Shown in pieces: positions 19,118 through 28,150 of a stretch of 64,000 nucleotides of DNA. Below the pieces are notes generated by a model, which was not told where the DNA came from, did no database searches, and worked only from the letters and a program-made list of their open reading frames with translations. Numbering within the stretch: position 1 is the first letter of the stretch; the number at the start of each line of letters is the position of its first letter. Source of the DNA: Mesorhizobium ciceri biovar biserrulae WSM1271 (lineage in GTDB: Bacteria; Pseudomonadota; Alphaproteobacteria; Rhizobiales; Rhizobiaceae); the NCBI RefSeq assembly GCF_000185905.1, contig NC_014923.1:6037501-6101500 (forward strand), in the 5' to 3' direction. The position numbers and the translations under genes are program-made.

Positions 19118-20182
19118 ATGACACAGGGACAGCCGATCAGAATTGGCGCGACGGCCAAGCGCCCCACAATTGCCGATCTCGCCCGCGAAGCCGGAGTGAG
19201 CGTAGCAACGGTCGATCGCGTCCTGAACGATCGTCTTCCGGTGCGGGAGCGGACCGCGCGGCTGGTCCATGAAGCCGCCCACGCGATCGGCTATCATGCG
19301 GCGGGTCTCATCAAACAGCGCTTGCAACGGGACCTGCCGCAGTACCGGCTAGGCTTCATCCTGAGAAAGCCGGCCCAGCATTTCTACCAAGATTTCGCGC
19401 GCGAGGTCAAAGCAGCGGTTACTTCGGCCGAGACCTTCTATGGCATTCCGGTTATCGAATTCGCGCCTTCGCATTCGCCCGGGGAGCTGGCGGCTAGCCT
19501 CAAGAATCTTGGTAGGCGCTGTCACGCGATCGGCATGGTGGCGCCAGACCACCCTAAGATCACGGCGGCAGTCGAGGAGCTCAAGGCAAAAGGCATCCCG
19601 GTTTTCTCGCTGCTTTCTGACTTCGCCGCTGGCGTGCGCGAGGGCTACGTAGGTCTCAACAACCACCGGGTCGGGCGCACGGCAGCTTGGATGTTCTCCA
19701 AAGCCGCTAAACGGCCTGGCAAAGTGGCGGTGTTTGTCGGCAGCCACCGTTTCCAGAGTCATGAGCTGCGGGAAAGCGGCTTCCGTTCCTATTTCCGAGA
19801 GAACGAGCCAGCATTCGAGGTGCTCGATACGCTCTTGAACTTTGAGAAACGACAGATCACTTACGAGGCGCTACTGCATCTTATGCAGCGGGAACCTGAG
19901 CTCGTCGGGTTCTACGTGGCCGGCGGTGGCATGGAGGGTGCCATCTCCGCGCTCCGGGACGAGTGCAACGGTCAGGATCTCGTCGTGATCGTGAATGAAA
20001 TCACGCCGGAGTCACGGGCGGCTCTCGCGGATGACATCGTCACGATGGCGCTCGCCACACCACTGCGCCGACTTTGCCATGAGCTGATGCTGCTGATGGA
20101 CCGCGCCCTCAAGAACGGCACGGCGGAGACATCGGGCCAGACATTTCTGCCGTTCGATATCTATGTGCCGGAGAATATCTGA
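19118..20182 (+). CDS. LacI-family transcriptional regulator
   Basis: This protein of about 354 residues has a LacI-type helix-turn-helix near its N-terminus (TIADLAREAGVSVATVDRVLNDRLPVRERT) followed by a periplasmic-binding-protein-like sensor domain to the end. ATG 19118 puts the HTH about 15 residues from the N-terminus; ATG 19022 and 19082 are in frame but add unlikely leader. The effector is unknown. It stands 84 bases before a TIM-barrel sugar-isomerase-like gene on the same strand, so the pair may handle a sugar or cyclitol (inference). Confidence 0.88.
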   Translation: MTQGQPIRIGATAKRPTIADLAREAGVSVATVDRVLNDRLPVRERTARLVHEAAHAIGYHAAGLIKQRLQRDLPQYRLGFILRKPAQHFYQDFAREVKAAVTSAETFYGIPVIEFAPSHSPGELAASLKNLGRRCHAIGMVAPDHPKITAAVEELKAKGIPVFSLLSDFAAGVREGYVGLNNHRVGRTAAWMFSKAAKRPGKVAVFVGSHRFQSHELRESGFRSYFRENEPAFEVLDTLLNFEKRQITYEALLHLMQREPELVGFYVAGGGMEGAISALRDECNGQDLVVIVNEITPESRAALADDIVTMALATPLRRLCHELMLLMDRALKNGTAETSGQTFLPFDIYVPENI

Positions 20183-20266
20183 ATGATGTGATTCCATCAG
20201 TGCGTGCTAATTTCCTATCATAAATGCAAGAATCGCTCGATTGACTAGCCTGCTCTAATCAGCTTT

Positions 20267-21184
20267 GTGCATCCGCCTGCGGTGGGGCGCGCGGAGAAGC
20301 CAGACAAGACTGGCGCCGCACTTGTTGAAGGAAAAGCCAAGCCCATGCGCCAGGTATCTCCCCGCTTTGCGCTGCAAGACATGGCGGCGCCTTCTGTCGA
20401 CGTCAGTGCCATTTTCGCAATTGCGCGTGATCAGGGCCTGACCGATGTTCAAATCCGTGACCATCGTTTCAGCAATCCTGTTGCACGCGCCATTCCGGCT
20501 GCTGAGGTCCGCTCGGCCGCTACCGAAGCCGGCGTCACGATAATTTCGATGAACGCTTTGCAGCGCTTCGACGACTGGACTGCCACCCGCCGGGCGGAGG
20601 CGAGCAAGCTGGCCGACTACGCTGCGGCCTGCGGGGCCAAGACGGTCGTGCTGGTGCCAGTCAACCACGGCTCGCGCGCCAGCGCTGGCGAGCGCCATGA
20701 CGGTCTCCGCCTCGCTCTAAACGCGCTCAAGCCGATCCTCCAATCGCGCGGGCTTATCGGCCTGATTGAGCCGCTGGGCTTTCGAACCTGCTCGCTCCGA
20801 TCAAAGAGGGAAGCGGTCGAGGCCATTGCCGCGGTTGACGGCCAGACCGTGTTTCGCCTGATGCACGATACGTTCCACCACACGCTCGCCGGCGAGACCT
20901 CCTTGTTTGGCGAGCTTACCGGACTCGCGCACATTTCAGGCGTGAACGACCCGATGTTCTGGATTTACCCGGATCGCCTTCCTGGAGGTTCTGACAATGC
21001 CAGTCAGATCCAGGCGCTGCTTGATCATGGTTATGCGGGACCCTTCTCGTTCGAACTGGTAGAGGAAGTGTGCACGATGGACGAGCTCGCTGGCGCGCTT
21101 GCCGCCAGTATTGCTTTCATCCAGCGCGTGCTGTCGACGCGAAAGCAGTTGGTCGAAGAGGTAGAAAGCGAAATGGACGTGTAA
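20267..21184 (+). CDS. TIM-barrel protein of the xylose isomerase-like family, copy 1
   Basis: This protein of about 305 residues belongs to the AP-endonuclease-2/xylose isomerase-like TIM-barrel group, which includes inosose and hydroxypyruvate isomerases. Recognisable segments are SKLADYAAACGAKTVVLVPVN, GLIGLIEPLGF, MHDTFHHTLAGE and HISGVNDP, with likely metal ligands Glu, Asp and His. The start is uncertain: GTG 20267 gives the full frame and ATG 20345 is an alternative. A paralogue at 37336-38331 shares about three residues in four by eye, and similarity reaches upstream of 20345, favouring the longer form. The substrate is unknown. Confidence 0.8.
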   Translation: MHPPAVGRAEKPDKTGAALVEGKAKPMRQVSPRFALQDMAAPSVDVSAIFAIARDQGLTDVQIRDHRFSNPVARAIPAAEVRSAATEAGVTIISMNALQRFDDWTATRRAEASKLADYAAACGAKTVVLVPVNHGSRASAGERHDGLRLALNALKPILQSRGLIGLIEPLGFRTCSLRSKREAVEAIAAVDGQTVFRLMHDTFHHTLAGETSLFGELTGLAHISGVNDPMFWIYPDRLPGGSDNASQIQALLDHGYAGPFSFELVEEVCTMDELAGALAASIAFIQRVLSTRKQLVEEVESEMDV

Positions 21185-21198
21185 AGCCTTGCGTGTTG

Positions 21199-22116
21199 TC
21201 ACAGCGGAACAGCCATGCGAGCTGCCTCCTGTATCATTACCTCGCGCATCCAGACGCTTGCCGGATCGGTATTATGGAGTGCTGGCCATTGGACCGCTTC
21301 GGTGAAAGCAGGAAGCGGCAGCGGAAGTTCCACAATCTGAAGGGGGAAGGTTTTTTCGAAGTACTTAACCAGCCGGAAGGGCATGGTCGCAATACGAGCC
21401 GTGCCGGACACCATGGGTGGGATCATGCTGAAGCCCTGCACGGCCACCTCGACACGTCTTTTAAGACCATGCTCGAGTAAGAACCATTCCTCGACGGACG
21501 GCATCAGCGAACGTCCGAACCTGACCGAGACGTGCCTCATCGACAGGTATCTCTCGAATGTAAGCTGCCGTCTCAGCTGCCTGTTCGTGGGACAGCCGAC
21601 GCATACGAGCCTCTCGTCGAACAAGGCCACGCTCGAATGCGCGCTCGACGTGAACAAATCTGGAAGAACTACAAAATCGACGTCGCCGCGCCCGAGGAGC
21701 TCATCGGGGCTATCGTTGACAGGCAGCAATTCGAAACTGACGGCGGGGGCTTCCCGGGCAACACGTTCCACGACTTTCTCAAAAAAAACGAGCGTGGCGA
21801 AATCGGAAATAGTGATCCTGAAGCGACGATCGGATCGAGCCGGGTCAAACGGATCGGAAGAAATAATCGTACGTTGGATGTGCAGCAGAGCGTCGCGGAC
21901 TGCGGGGCCAAGTGCTGCCGCACGTGACGTCAGAATACGTTCGCGGCCGTTCATGCTGAACAGTTCATCGCCGAAAAAATCGCGCAGTCGGGCGACGGCC
22001 GCACTCATCGCCGGCTGACTGAGATTGATCCGGCGTGCCGCCGCCGAGAGATTGCGCTCGGCCAGCAATGCGTCCAGCACGACGAGAAGATTGAGATCAA
22101 GCCCCCTGAAACGCAT
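21199..22116 (-). CDS. nodD: NodD, LysR-type activator of nod genes, copy 1
   Basis: NodD binds nod boxes and activates nod operons in response to plant flavonoids. The 305-residue protein begins MRFRGLDLNLLVVLDALLAE and carries the LysR HTH (NLSAAARRINLSQPAMSAAVARLRDFF), followed by a ligand-binding domain. ATG 22116 is used because the family N-terminus starts there; an upstream in-frame ATG would run into the nod box. It is divergent from nodA1 with nod box 1 between them. It is closely similar to nodD2 at 26278 but lacks that protein's C-terminal extension. Confidence 0.96.
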   Translation of the reverse strand: MRFRGLDLNLLVVLDALLAERNLSAAARRINLSQPAMSAAVARLRDFFGDELFSMNGRERILTSRAAALGPAVRDALLHIQRTIISSDPFDPARSDRRFRITISDFATLVFFEKVVERVAREAPAVSFELLPVNDSPDELLGRGDVDFVVLPDLFTSSAHSSVALFDERLVCVGCPTNRQLRRQLTFERYLSMRHVSVRFGRSLMPSVEEWFLLEHGLKRRVEVAVQGFSMIPPMVSGTARIATMPFRLVKYFEKTFPLQIVELPLPLPAFTEAVQWPALHNTDPASVWMREVMIQEAARMAVPL

Positions 22117-22126
22117 TTCTGCGGCT

Positions 22127-22173
22127 ATCCATCGAGTGGATACCTTCCATCGAAACAAACGATTTTATCATTG
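22127..22173 (+). promoter_or_regulatory. nod box 1
   Basis: The 47-base element has two ATC-N9-GAT palindromes (ATC at 22127 with GAT at 22139, and ATC at 22149 with GAT at 22161) and the conserved ATCGAAACAAACGATTTTA core. It lies between divergent nodD1 and nodA1 and should drive nodA1-nodF-nodE-nodG. Confidence 0.92.
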
Positions 22174-22274
22174 TGCTGAAATCTCGCATGGACAAACACC
22201 TGACGCACCGATCACCCGCTGCCTCTATGCCGTGATGAGCGTCTTAAGGACAACCCGAAAGGAGAAATTCTTCC

Positions 22275-22865
22275 ATGCGCTCTGCCGTGCAGTGGAGGTT
22301 ATGCTGGGAAAATAACTTGCAAGTGGCCGACCATGTCGAGCTCTCCGATTTCTTCCGAAAGACCTATGGACGAAACGGGGCCTTCGGCGCAAAGCCATTC
22401 GAAGGTAGCCGCAGTTGGGCCGGCGCAAGACCCGAACTCCGCCTTATTGCCAGCGACCCTGAGGGCGTAGCGGCACACATCGGCATACTGCGCCGCTTCA
22501 TCAAGGTTGGCGACGTCGATGTTCTTGTGGCTGAGTTGGGCCTGTATGGCGTTCGTCAGGATCTTGAGAAGCTTGGAATCAGCTTTTCTATGCGCGCCGT
22601 ATATCCCGTCCTGCAGCAGATGGGGGTTCCCTTCGGTTTCGGCACGGTTCGGCACGCCATGCGGAATCATGTTGAGAGGTACTGCAGAGAGGGCATAGCC
22701 ACCATTGTGCCAGGCGTCCGGGTCCGTTCGAGCCGCGCAAATGTGCATCACGACCTGCCGTCCACGCGCCTGGATGACGTGCTCGTGTTGGTATCGCCAA
22801 TTGGACGCTCGATGGACGAATGGCCTTCCGGCACGCTGATCGACCGCAACGGTCCGGAGCTGTGA
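22275..22865 (+). CDS. nodA: NodA, Nod factor N-acyltransferase, copy 1
   Basis: NodA transfers a fatty acyl chain to the free amino group of the chitin oligomer made by NodC and deacetylated by NodB. This 196-residue protein has the family landmarks VQWRLCWEN, FEGSRSWAGARPELR, RRFIKVGDVDVLVAELGLYG and VSPIGRSMDEWPSGTLIDRNGPEL. ATG 22275 follows AAAGGAG. Unusually it is followed by nodFEG rather than nodBC. It differs from NodA2 (27560-28150) at about three positions in ten by eye, so it may prefer the unsaturated chains made with NodFE (inference). Confidence 0.96.
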   Translation: MRSAVQWRLCWENNLQVADHVELSDFFRKTYGRNGAFGAKPFEGSRSWAGARPELRLIASDPEGVAAHIGILRRFIKVGDVDVLVAELGLYGVRQDLEKLGISFSMRAVYPVLQQMGVPFGFGTVRHAMRNHVERYCREGIATIVPGVRVRSSRANVHHDLPSTRLDDVLVLVSPIGRSMDEWPSGTLIDRNGPEL

Positions 22866-23076
22866 ACTTCGGGGCTGCATATCCGTCCCGAGTGGCTACG
22901 GCCTCCCAGCAACATTCTTCGCCATCGCAGCCTGCGCCGCAGGCCAGCCGGACTTATCCGGCTCTATGGGCGTTAAGCTTCTTCAGTTGCAGAAGTTTAA
23001 TGGCTGGTTCCCCGACGCGCGGCTCAAGGAGTTATGTCGCGCACGTAAAAAACAAGCTGAAATGGAAAGAAACAAA

Positions 23077-23358
23077 ATGTCTGATCAACTTATAACGGAA
23101 GTCATTGAGATAATCAGGAAGCGCATCGAATCGGAGAACGCCGAGGGAACGACTGCAGCATCCGTCGGCGAAATAACCACTGCGACGGAAGTGACTTCGC
23201 TCGGGATCGATTCACTGGGGTTGGCGGACGTGCTCTGGGACCTCGAGCAGGCGTACGGCATCAAGATCGAGATGAACTCGGCCGATGCGTGGTCTGATCT
23301 CCAAACTGTCGGGGACATGGTGGAAGCCATCCGCGGCTTGCTCAACAAGGCGGCTTGA
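23077..23358 (+). CDS. nodF: NodF, specialised acyl carrier protein
   Basis: NodF is an acyl carrier protein for the host-specific fatty acid of Nod factors. The 93-residue protein has the phosphopantetheine site LGIDSLGLAD, with S46 as the modified serine. ATG 23077 follows GGAAAG, and upstream in-frame ATGs would add a non-conserved leader. nodE starts immediately after its stop. The 211 bases between nodA1 and nodF hold no gene. Together NodF and NodE make polyunsaturated acyl chains in Rhizobium leguminosarum and Sinorhizobium meliloti. Confidence 0.94.
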   Translation: MSDQLITEVIEIIRKRIESENAEGTTAASVGEITTATEVTSLGIDSLGLADVLWDLEQAYGIKIEMNSADAWSDLQTVGDMVEAIRGLLNKAA

Positions 23359-24567
23359 ATGGATCGCCGGGTCGTCATCACTGGACTAGGCGGGCTGTGC
23401 GGGCTGGGCACCGATGTCGGCTCCATCTGGAAAGGCATGCGCGAGGGCCGATCGGCCATCGGTCCGATTATCAATGCACAGCTTCACGGGCTGGAGGGCG
23501 CGATCGGCGCCGAGATCAAGACGCTGCCTGAGCACGACATTGAGCCCCGGCAGCTGCTCTCCATGGGACGTTTCAGCCTGCTTGCCGTGCTTGCAGCACG
23601 CGAAGCCATGCGACAGTCCGGACTCTCCTGCGATGAAGGCAATGCCCATCGCTTTGGCGCAATAGTGGGTGCCGGCTTCGGCGGCTACGATGCGACCGAG
23701 AAAGGCTACCGCGACGTCCTTTTGGGGGGAGCGTCCCGCGTTGAACTGTTCTCGGGAGTAAAGGCGATGCCGAGCGCGGCTGCGTGCCAGGTCAGCATGA
23801 GCCTCGGCCTTCGCGGGCCGGTCTTCGCCGTCACCACCGCCTGTGCATCGGGCAATCATGCGATTGCCTCGGCCGTAGACCAGATCAAGTATGGCCGAGC
23901 CGACGTGATGCTTGCGGGAGGCAGCGACGCGGCGTTCGTGTACATGATGATGAAGGCATGGGAAGCCATGCGCGTGCTCGCTCCGGACACTTGCCGGCCC
24001 TTCTCCGCGGACCGGAAGGGAGTGGTGCTGGGCGAAGGTGCGGGCATGGCCGTACTGGAAAGCTATGAGCATGCTACCGCCCGGGGTGCAACGATTCTTG
24101 CCGAGGTCGCGGGCATCGGTCTGTCTGCCGATGCCTCCCACATCGCCGCGCCGGCAGTTCACGGGCCGGAAGGCGCGATGCGCGCCTGCCTTGCCGATGC
24201 GAAACTGAATCCAGAGGACGTCGAGTACCTGAACGCGCACGGCACCGGCACCAAGGCCAACGATCAAATCGAAACGGCGGCGATCAAGCGAGTCTTCGGT
24301 GAGCATGCTCATTCGATGTCCGTCTCTTCCACCAAATCCACCCACGGTCACTGCCTAGGTGCAGCCAGCGCGATTGAAATGATCGCCTGTGTGATGGCGA
24401 TTCAGGAGGGCGTGGTACCTCCGACCGCCAACTATCGCGAGCCAGACCCCGATTGCGATCTCGATGTCACGCCCAACGTGCCGCGCGAGCGTAAGGTGCG
24501 TGTGGCCATGAGCAACGCGTTTGCCATGGGGGGCACGAACGCAGTTCTAGCGTTCAAGCACGTATAG
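23359..24567 (+). CDS. nodE: NodE, beta-ketoacyl-ACP synthase for Nod factor acyl chain
   Basis: NodE is a KAS II-type condensing enzyme that, with NodF, determines the unsaturated acyl group of the Nod factor and so host range. The 402-residue protein has the catalytic cysteine in VTTACASGNHA (C162) and both active-site histidines (LNAHGTGTKAND and STKSTHGHCLGA), so it should be active. It starts directly at the nodF stop, indicating coupled translation. Confidence 0.95.
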   Translation: MDRRVVITGLGGLCGLGTDVGSIWKGMREGRSAIGPIINAQLHGLEGAIGAEIKTLPEHDIEPRQLLSMGRFSLLAVLAAREAMRQSGLSCDEGNAHRFGAIVGAGFGGYDATEKGYRDVLLGGASRVELFSGVKAMPSAAACQVSMSLGLRGPVFAVTTACASGNHAIASAVDQIKYGRADVMLAGGSDAAFVYMMMKAWEAMRVLAPDTCRPFSADRKGVVLGEGAGMAVLESYEHATARGATILAEVAGIGLSADASHIAAPAVHGPEGAMRACLADAKLNPEDVEYLNAHGTGTKANDQIETAAIKRVFGEHAHSMSVSSTKSTHGHCLGAASAIEMIACVMAIQEGVVPPTANYREPDPDCDLDVTPNVPRERKVRVAMSNAFAMGGTNAVLAFKHV

Positions 24568-24813
24568 TGAGCGTCCATGTCGCCGCAAAGTCCTTCCGCG
24601 CGCCTTGCTGGACAGTCTGAACGCTCTCCCAGTGTCCACCAGTCAGCTCCAGGTGGTCAGATCGGTCGAGCCGCGTCTGGTCGTGCGGCCGATGCCGCCG
24701 CAACCCAATTGGTGCGTGAACTCACCAAGGCCGTTTGGCCAGGAAGCCAACCATCGAGCCGTTCCGGAAAAGGCGAAACCGAATTCGCCGGCCTGAAGAG
24801 AAGAGGACAAGAT

Positions 24814-25551
24814 ATGTTCGAACTGACCGGCCGCAAGGCGCTCGTCACCGGGGCATCGGGAGGCATCGGCGAGGCGATCGCCAGGATACTGCATGCGCAG
24901 GGCGCCATTGTTGGCCTGCATGGTACGCGCATCGAGAAGCTGGAGACGCTGGCCGCCGAGCTTGGGGACAGGGTCAAGCTGTTTCCGGCCAACCTTTCGA
25001 ACCGCGACGAGGTCAAGGCGCTTGGCCAGAAGGCGGAGGCCGATCTCGAAGGGGTTGACATCCTGGTCAACAATGCCGGCATCACCAAGGACGGCCTGTT
25101 CGTGCGCATGTCGGACACAGACTGGGATACGGTGATGGAAGTGAACCTGACCGCAGTGTTCAGGCTGACCCGGGAACTGACCCACCCGATGATGCGCCGC
25201 CGCCATGGCCGCATCATCAACATCACTTCAGTTTCGGGTATCACCGGTAATTCGGGCCAGACCAACTACTCAGCTTCCAAGGCCGGCATGATCGGTTTCT
25301 CCAAATCGCTGGCGCAGGAGATCGCCACCCGCAACATCACGGTCAACTGCGTCGCCCCCGGTTACATCAAATCAGCGATGACCGACAAGCTCAACGACAA
25401 GCAGAAAGAGGCGATTATGGCAGCGATCCCGACCCGGCGCATGGGCACCAGCGCTGAAGTCGCGTCCGCGGTCGCCTACCTCGCCTCCAACGAAGCCGCC
25501 TACGTCACCGGCCAGACCGTCCACGTCAATGGCGGCATGGCCATGATCTGA
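24814..25551 (+). CDS. nodG: NodG, 3-oxoacyl-ACP reductase (FabG-like)
   Basis: This 245-residue short-chain dehydrogenase reduces 3-oxoacyl-ACP. Nod-linked copies are called NodG and may serve the NodFE pathway. It has the cofactor motif TGASGGIGEAIA, the NNAG segment and the S-Y-K triad (SVSGITGNSGQTNYSASKAG). ATG 24814 follows AGAAGAGGA. It is close to housekeeping FabG in sequence. The 246 bases after nodE contain no convincing gene, although the same frame is open there. Confidence 0.92.
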   Translation: MFELTGRKALVTGASGGIGEAIARILHAQGAIVGLHGTRIEKLETLAAELGDRVKLFPANLSNRDEVKALGQKAEADLEGVDILVNNAGITKDGLFVRMSDTDWDTVMEVNLTAVFRLTRELTHPMMRRRHGRIINITSVSGITGNSGQTNYSASKAGMIGFSKSLAQEIATRNITVNCVAPGYIKSAMTDKLNDKQKEAIMAAIPTRRMGTSAEVASAVAYLASNEAAYVTGQTVHVNGGMAMI

Positions 25552-25676
25552 GCACGGGGTAACCGGAGCCTACCTTGTCGTAGGCATCGCGCGACAGGCC
25601 TCACCGCCGGGGTTTGCAGGGCAAGTGCTGCTGCATGCGGATCAAACGTCTGCGGCGCTTGTCGTAGACGGTTTAT

Positions 25677-25760
25677 CCCGCAGCCGGGCCACGGCTGCAC
25701 TCATGGCCGGGCGAATGAGTTTGATACGCGTGCCGCGGCAGCGCAACAGGGACTCAAAGC
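25677..25760 (-). pseudogene. nodD relic (N-terminal HTH fragment)
   Basis: Read on the minus strand, this short segment encodes RIKLIRPAMSAAVARLRDK, which matches the recognition helix region of both NodD proteins here (RINLSQPAMSAAVARLRDF). The DNA also aligns with nodD2 over about 70 bases. No other NodD sequence surrounds it. It is the remnant of a third nodD or a close LysR gene. Confidence 0.65.
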
Positions 25761-25785
25761 CAGGCCACAGGCCTTTCCGGTCGGC

Positions 25786-26145
25786 ATGGCGACCAAGATC
25801 CTTGCGCTCACCGATCCGCTCGGCACTTGTGTGCTTCGTCCCCCCTGTCAGGAGGCCGCTTCGATACGGGGTTTCGCCCGTCCATCGAGGGCGTCGCCTT
25901 CGGCGATCCGACGCCGACAAGGGTTCAACATCAACACCATCATTGCCGATCTGAACGACCGCGTCGCCAGGATCGTAATCCAGCACGATCCGAGGCGCGC
26001 CTTGCCGCCTCCTCTCGATCTGGAAGCGTCTGATCGAGAACTTCTTCTGCACCCAAGCGTATGCCAGGACAACTCCAACCAGAGCTTCGAAGCGAGCATC
26101 GACCGCAACCGCGGCATAACCCACCATGGGGCTCAGCAAACCTAG
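25786..26145 (+). pseudogene. IS5-family transposase remnant
   Basis: Pieces of an IS5-type transposase appear in two plus-strand frames: MATKILALTDPLG, then in another frame LSGGRFDTGFRPSIEGVAFGD, then back to FNINTIIADLNDRVARIVI, HDPRRALP and QSFEAS. They are in the order of the second half of such transposases but split by frameshifts and lacking a 5' part. It lies between nodG and nodD2. Confidence 0.7.
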
Positions 26146-26277
26146 ACCAAGGCCAGCCAAGCTGCGAATCCGGATGAGGTACCGACCCAAGACATGCACT
26201 TCGAGCTCCGCTCCTCGCTTCGGGCGTCTCACAGTCTGCAAGCGCAACACCTGCCGATCAGCTGACGATCCGTCGCC

Positions 26278-27261
26278 TCAGGCAACATGAGTGTGGGCGG
26301 TAACGGCCGACACAAGTCCAGGAGCGCTGGGGGCCTCTCGTGGATTCGCAGGAGTAGCAAGCCGGGATGCTTCCTGCACCATTATCTCCCGCATCCAGAT
26401 GCTGGCCGGATCGCTGTTGTGGTTGGCCAGCCATTGGACGGCTTCGGTGAAAACGGGAAGCGGCAGTGGAAGTTCGACGACCTTAAGGGGGAACGTTCTT
26501 TCGAAGTGCTTAACCAGCCGGAGGGGCACGGACGAAATACGAGCTGTGCCGGACACCATTGGCGGCACCATGCTGAAGCCCTGCACCTCGACTTCGACAC
26601 GTCTTTTTAGGCCGTGCTCGAGCAAGAACAGTTCCTCGATAGAGGGCTTGCGCCAACGTCCGAACCTGACGCAGACGTGCCTCATCGACAGGTATCTCTC
26701 AAATGTAAGCTGCCGTGGCAGCTGCTTGTTGGCGGCACAACCCACGCATACCAGCTTCTCATCGAAAAGCGCCACGCTTGGATGCGCGCCCGACATGAAC
26801 ATATCCGGAAGAATTACAAAGTCGATGTCGCCGCGCCGGAGGAGCTCGTCCGGGTTGTCATCGAGTGGCAGCAATTCGAACGTGACGGCGGGGGCTTCAC
26901 GAGCGACACGCTCCACGACTTTTTCAAAAAAAACGAGCGTGGCGAAATCGGAAATAATGATCCTGAAGCGTCGATCGGATCGAGACGGGTCAAACGGATC
27001 CGAAGAAATAATCGAGGACTGGATACGCAGGAGAGCGTCGCGGACTGCGGGGGCAAGTGCAATCGCTCGTGAGGTCAGGATGCGCTCTCGACCGTTCATA
27101 CTGAACAGTTCATCACCGAAAAAGTCGCGCAGCCGGGCGACAGCCGCACTCATGGCCGGCTGGCTTAGGTTTATGCGGCGTGCCGCCGCCGAGAGATTGC
27201 GCTCGGCCAGCAATGCGTCCAGCACAACGAGAAGGTTGAGATCAAGCCCCTTGAAACGCAT
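26278..27261 (-). CDS. nodD: NodD, LysR-type activator of nod genes, copy 2
   Basis: A second NodD of about 327 residues. It begins MRFKGLDLNLLVVLDALLAE and shares the HTH of copy 1. The ligand domain differs at scattered sites, for example FGRWRKPSIEELFLLEHG against FGRSLMPSVEEWFLLEHG. It carries about 20 extra C-terminal residues (ANPREAPSAPGLVSAVTA). ATG 27261 is the family start. It is divergent from nodA2 with nod box 2 between. Two NodDs with different sensor domains often answer to different flavonoids (known for rhizobia; inferred here). Confidence 0.96.
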   Translation of the reverse strand: MRFKGLDLNLLVVLDALLAERNLSAAARRINLSQPAMSAAVARLRDFFGDELFSMNGRERILTSRAIALAPAVRDALLRIQSSIISSDPFDPSRSDRRFRIIISDFATLVFFEKVVERVAREAPAVTFELLPLDDNPDELLRRGDIDFVILPDMFMSGAHPSVALFDEKLVCVGCAANKQLPRQLTFERYLSMRHVCVRFGRWRKPSIEELFLLEHGLKRRVEVEVQGFSMVPPMVSGTARISSVPLRLVKHFERTFPLKVVELPLPLPVFTEAVQWLANHNSDPASIWMREIMVQEASRLATPANPREAPSAPGLVSAVTAHTHVA

Positions 27262-27271
27262 GCCTGCGGCC

Positions 27272-27319
27272 ATCCATAGAGTGGATACCTTTCATCGAAA
27301 CAAACGATTTTACCAGTTT
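27272..27319 (+). promoter_or_regulatory. nod box 2
   Basis: The element has ATC-N9-GAT from 27272 and a second from the ATC at 27294, with the core ATCGAAACAAACGATTTTACC. It is very close to nod box 1 and slightly nearer consensus at the TTTTACCA end. It should drive nodA2BCIJ and probably nodH and nolO. Confidence 0.93.
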
Positions 27320-27559
27320 TGCGGAACGTCGCATAGGGACCTCACAAGAGATGTAAGCAAGCCCTAAAGGAACTTGATGCTTGCGTGGGTGCCGGACAGC
27401 ATTTCTGGCGTACGCCTTCCGGTGTCGACCGGATCGCATGTCCAGTGCGGCTAAAGTTCACCGTGACCTGCGAAAGCCATATCGCGCCGGCTCGACGCGA
27501 CAAGCTCCCCGTCATTACGCGCTTACCTCAGGAAAACAGGAACGGACAGAGGTCTTTCC

Positions 27560-28150
27560 ATGCGCTCTGAAGTGCAGTGGAGGTTGTGTTGGGAAAACGA
27601 GTTGCAACGGCATGAGCATGTCGAGCTCTCAGACTTCTTGCACAAAACCTATGGAGGGACTGGCACCTTCTCCGCAATGCGATTCGAAGGCGGGCGGAGT
27701 TGGTTCGGCGCGAGGCCAGAGCTCCGAGCAATTGGTAGGGACACGCACGGTGTAGCGGCACATCTCGGTCTACTGCGCCGTTTCATCAAAGTTGGCGCAA
27801 TCGACGTGCTGGTGGCCGAACTCGGATTGTACGGGGTGCGTCGGGATCTTGAGGGCCTCGGCATCAGCTTGTCCCTGCGCAGTCTGTATCCGGCGCTGCA
27901 GCAGATGGGCGTTCCATTCGCTTTCGGCACGGTTCGGCACGAAATGCGAAATCACATCCAGAGGCTCTGCAAGGTGGGGCTTGGGAAGATTGTGCCGGAC
28001 GTTCGCATCCGCTCAACCTTGGCAGACATGCATCCCGACCTGCCGCCCACGCGCTTGGAGGACGATCTCGTCTTTGTCTCGCCGATTGGGCGGTCGATTG
28101 ACGAGTGGCCGTCCGGCACCTTCATCGAGCGGAACGGTCCGGAGCTATGA
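27560..28150 (+). CDS. nodA: NodA, Nod factor N-acyltransferase, copy 2
   Basis: This 196-residue NodA heads the canonical nodABCIJ operon. It has VQWRLCWENELQ, FEGGRSWFGARPELR, RRFIKVGAIDVLVAELGLYG and the C-terminal IGRSIDEWPSGTFIERNGPEL. The last four bases overlap the nodB start (ATGA), so translation is coupled. It is colinear with NodA1 without gaps but clearly diverged, so the copies are not a recent duplication. Confidence 0.97.
   Translation: MRSEVQWRLCWENELQRHEHVELSDFLHKTYGGTGTFSAMRFEGGRSWFGARPELRAIGRDTHGVAAHLGLLRRFIKVGAIDVLVAELGLYGVRRDLEGLGISLSLRSLYPALQQMGVPFAFGTVRHEMRNHIQRLCKVGLGKIVPDVRIRSTLADMHPDLPPTRLEDDLVFVSPIGRSIDEWPSGTFIERNGPEL

Noticed and set aside
25642..26250. Minus-strand frame of about 200 codons
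   Set aside because: It is the antisense of an IS5 transposase remnant fused by chance to the nodD relic. The plus-strand pieces match IS5 proteins in order.
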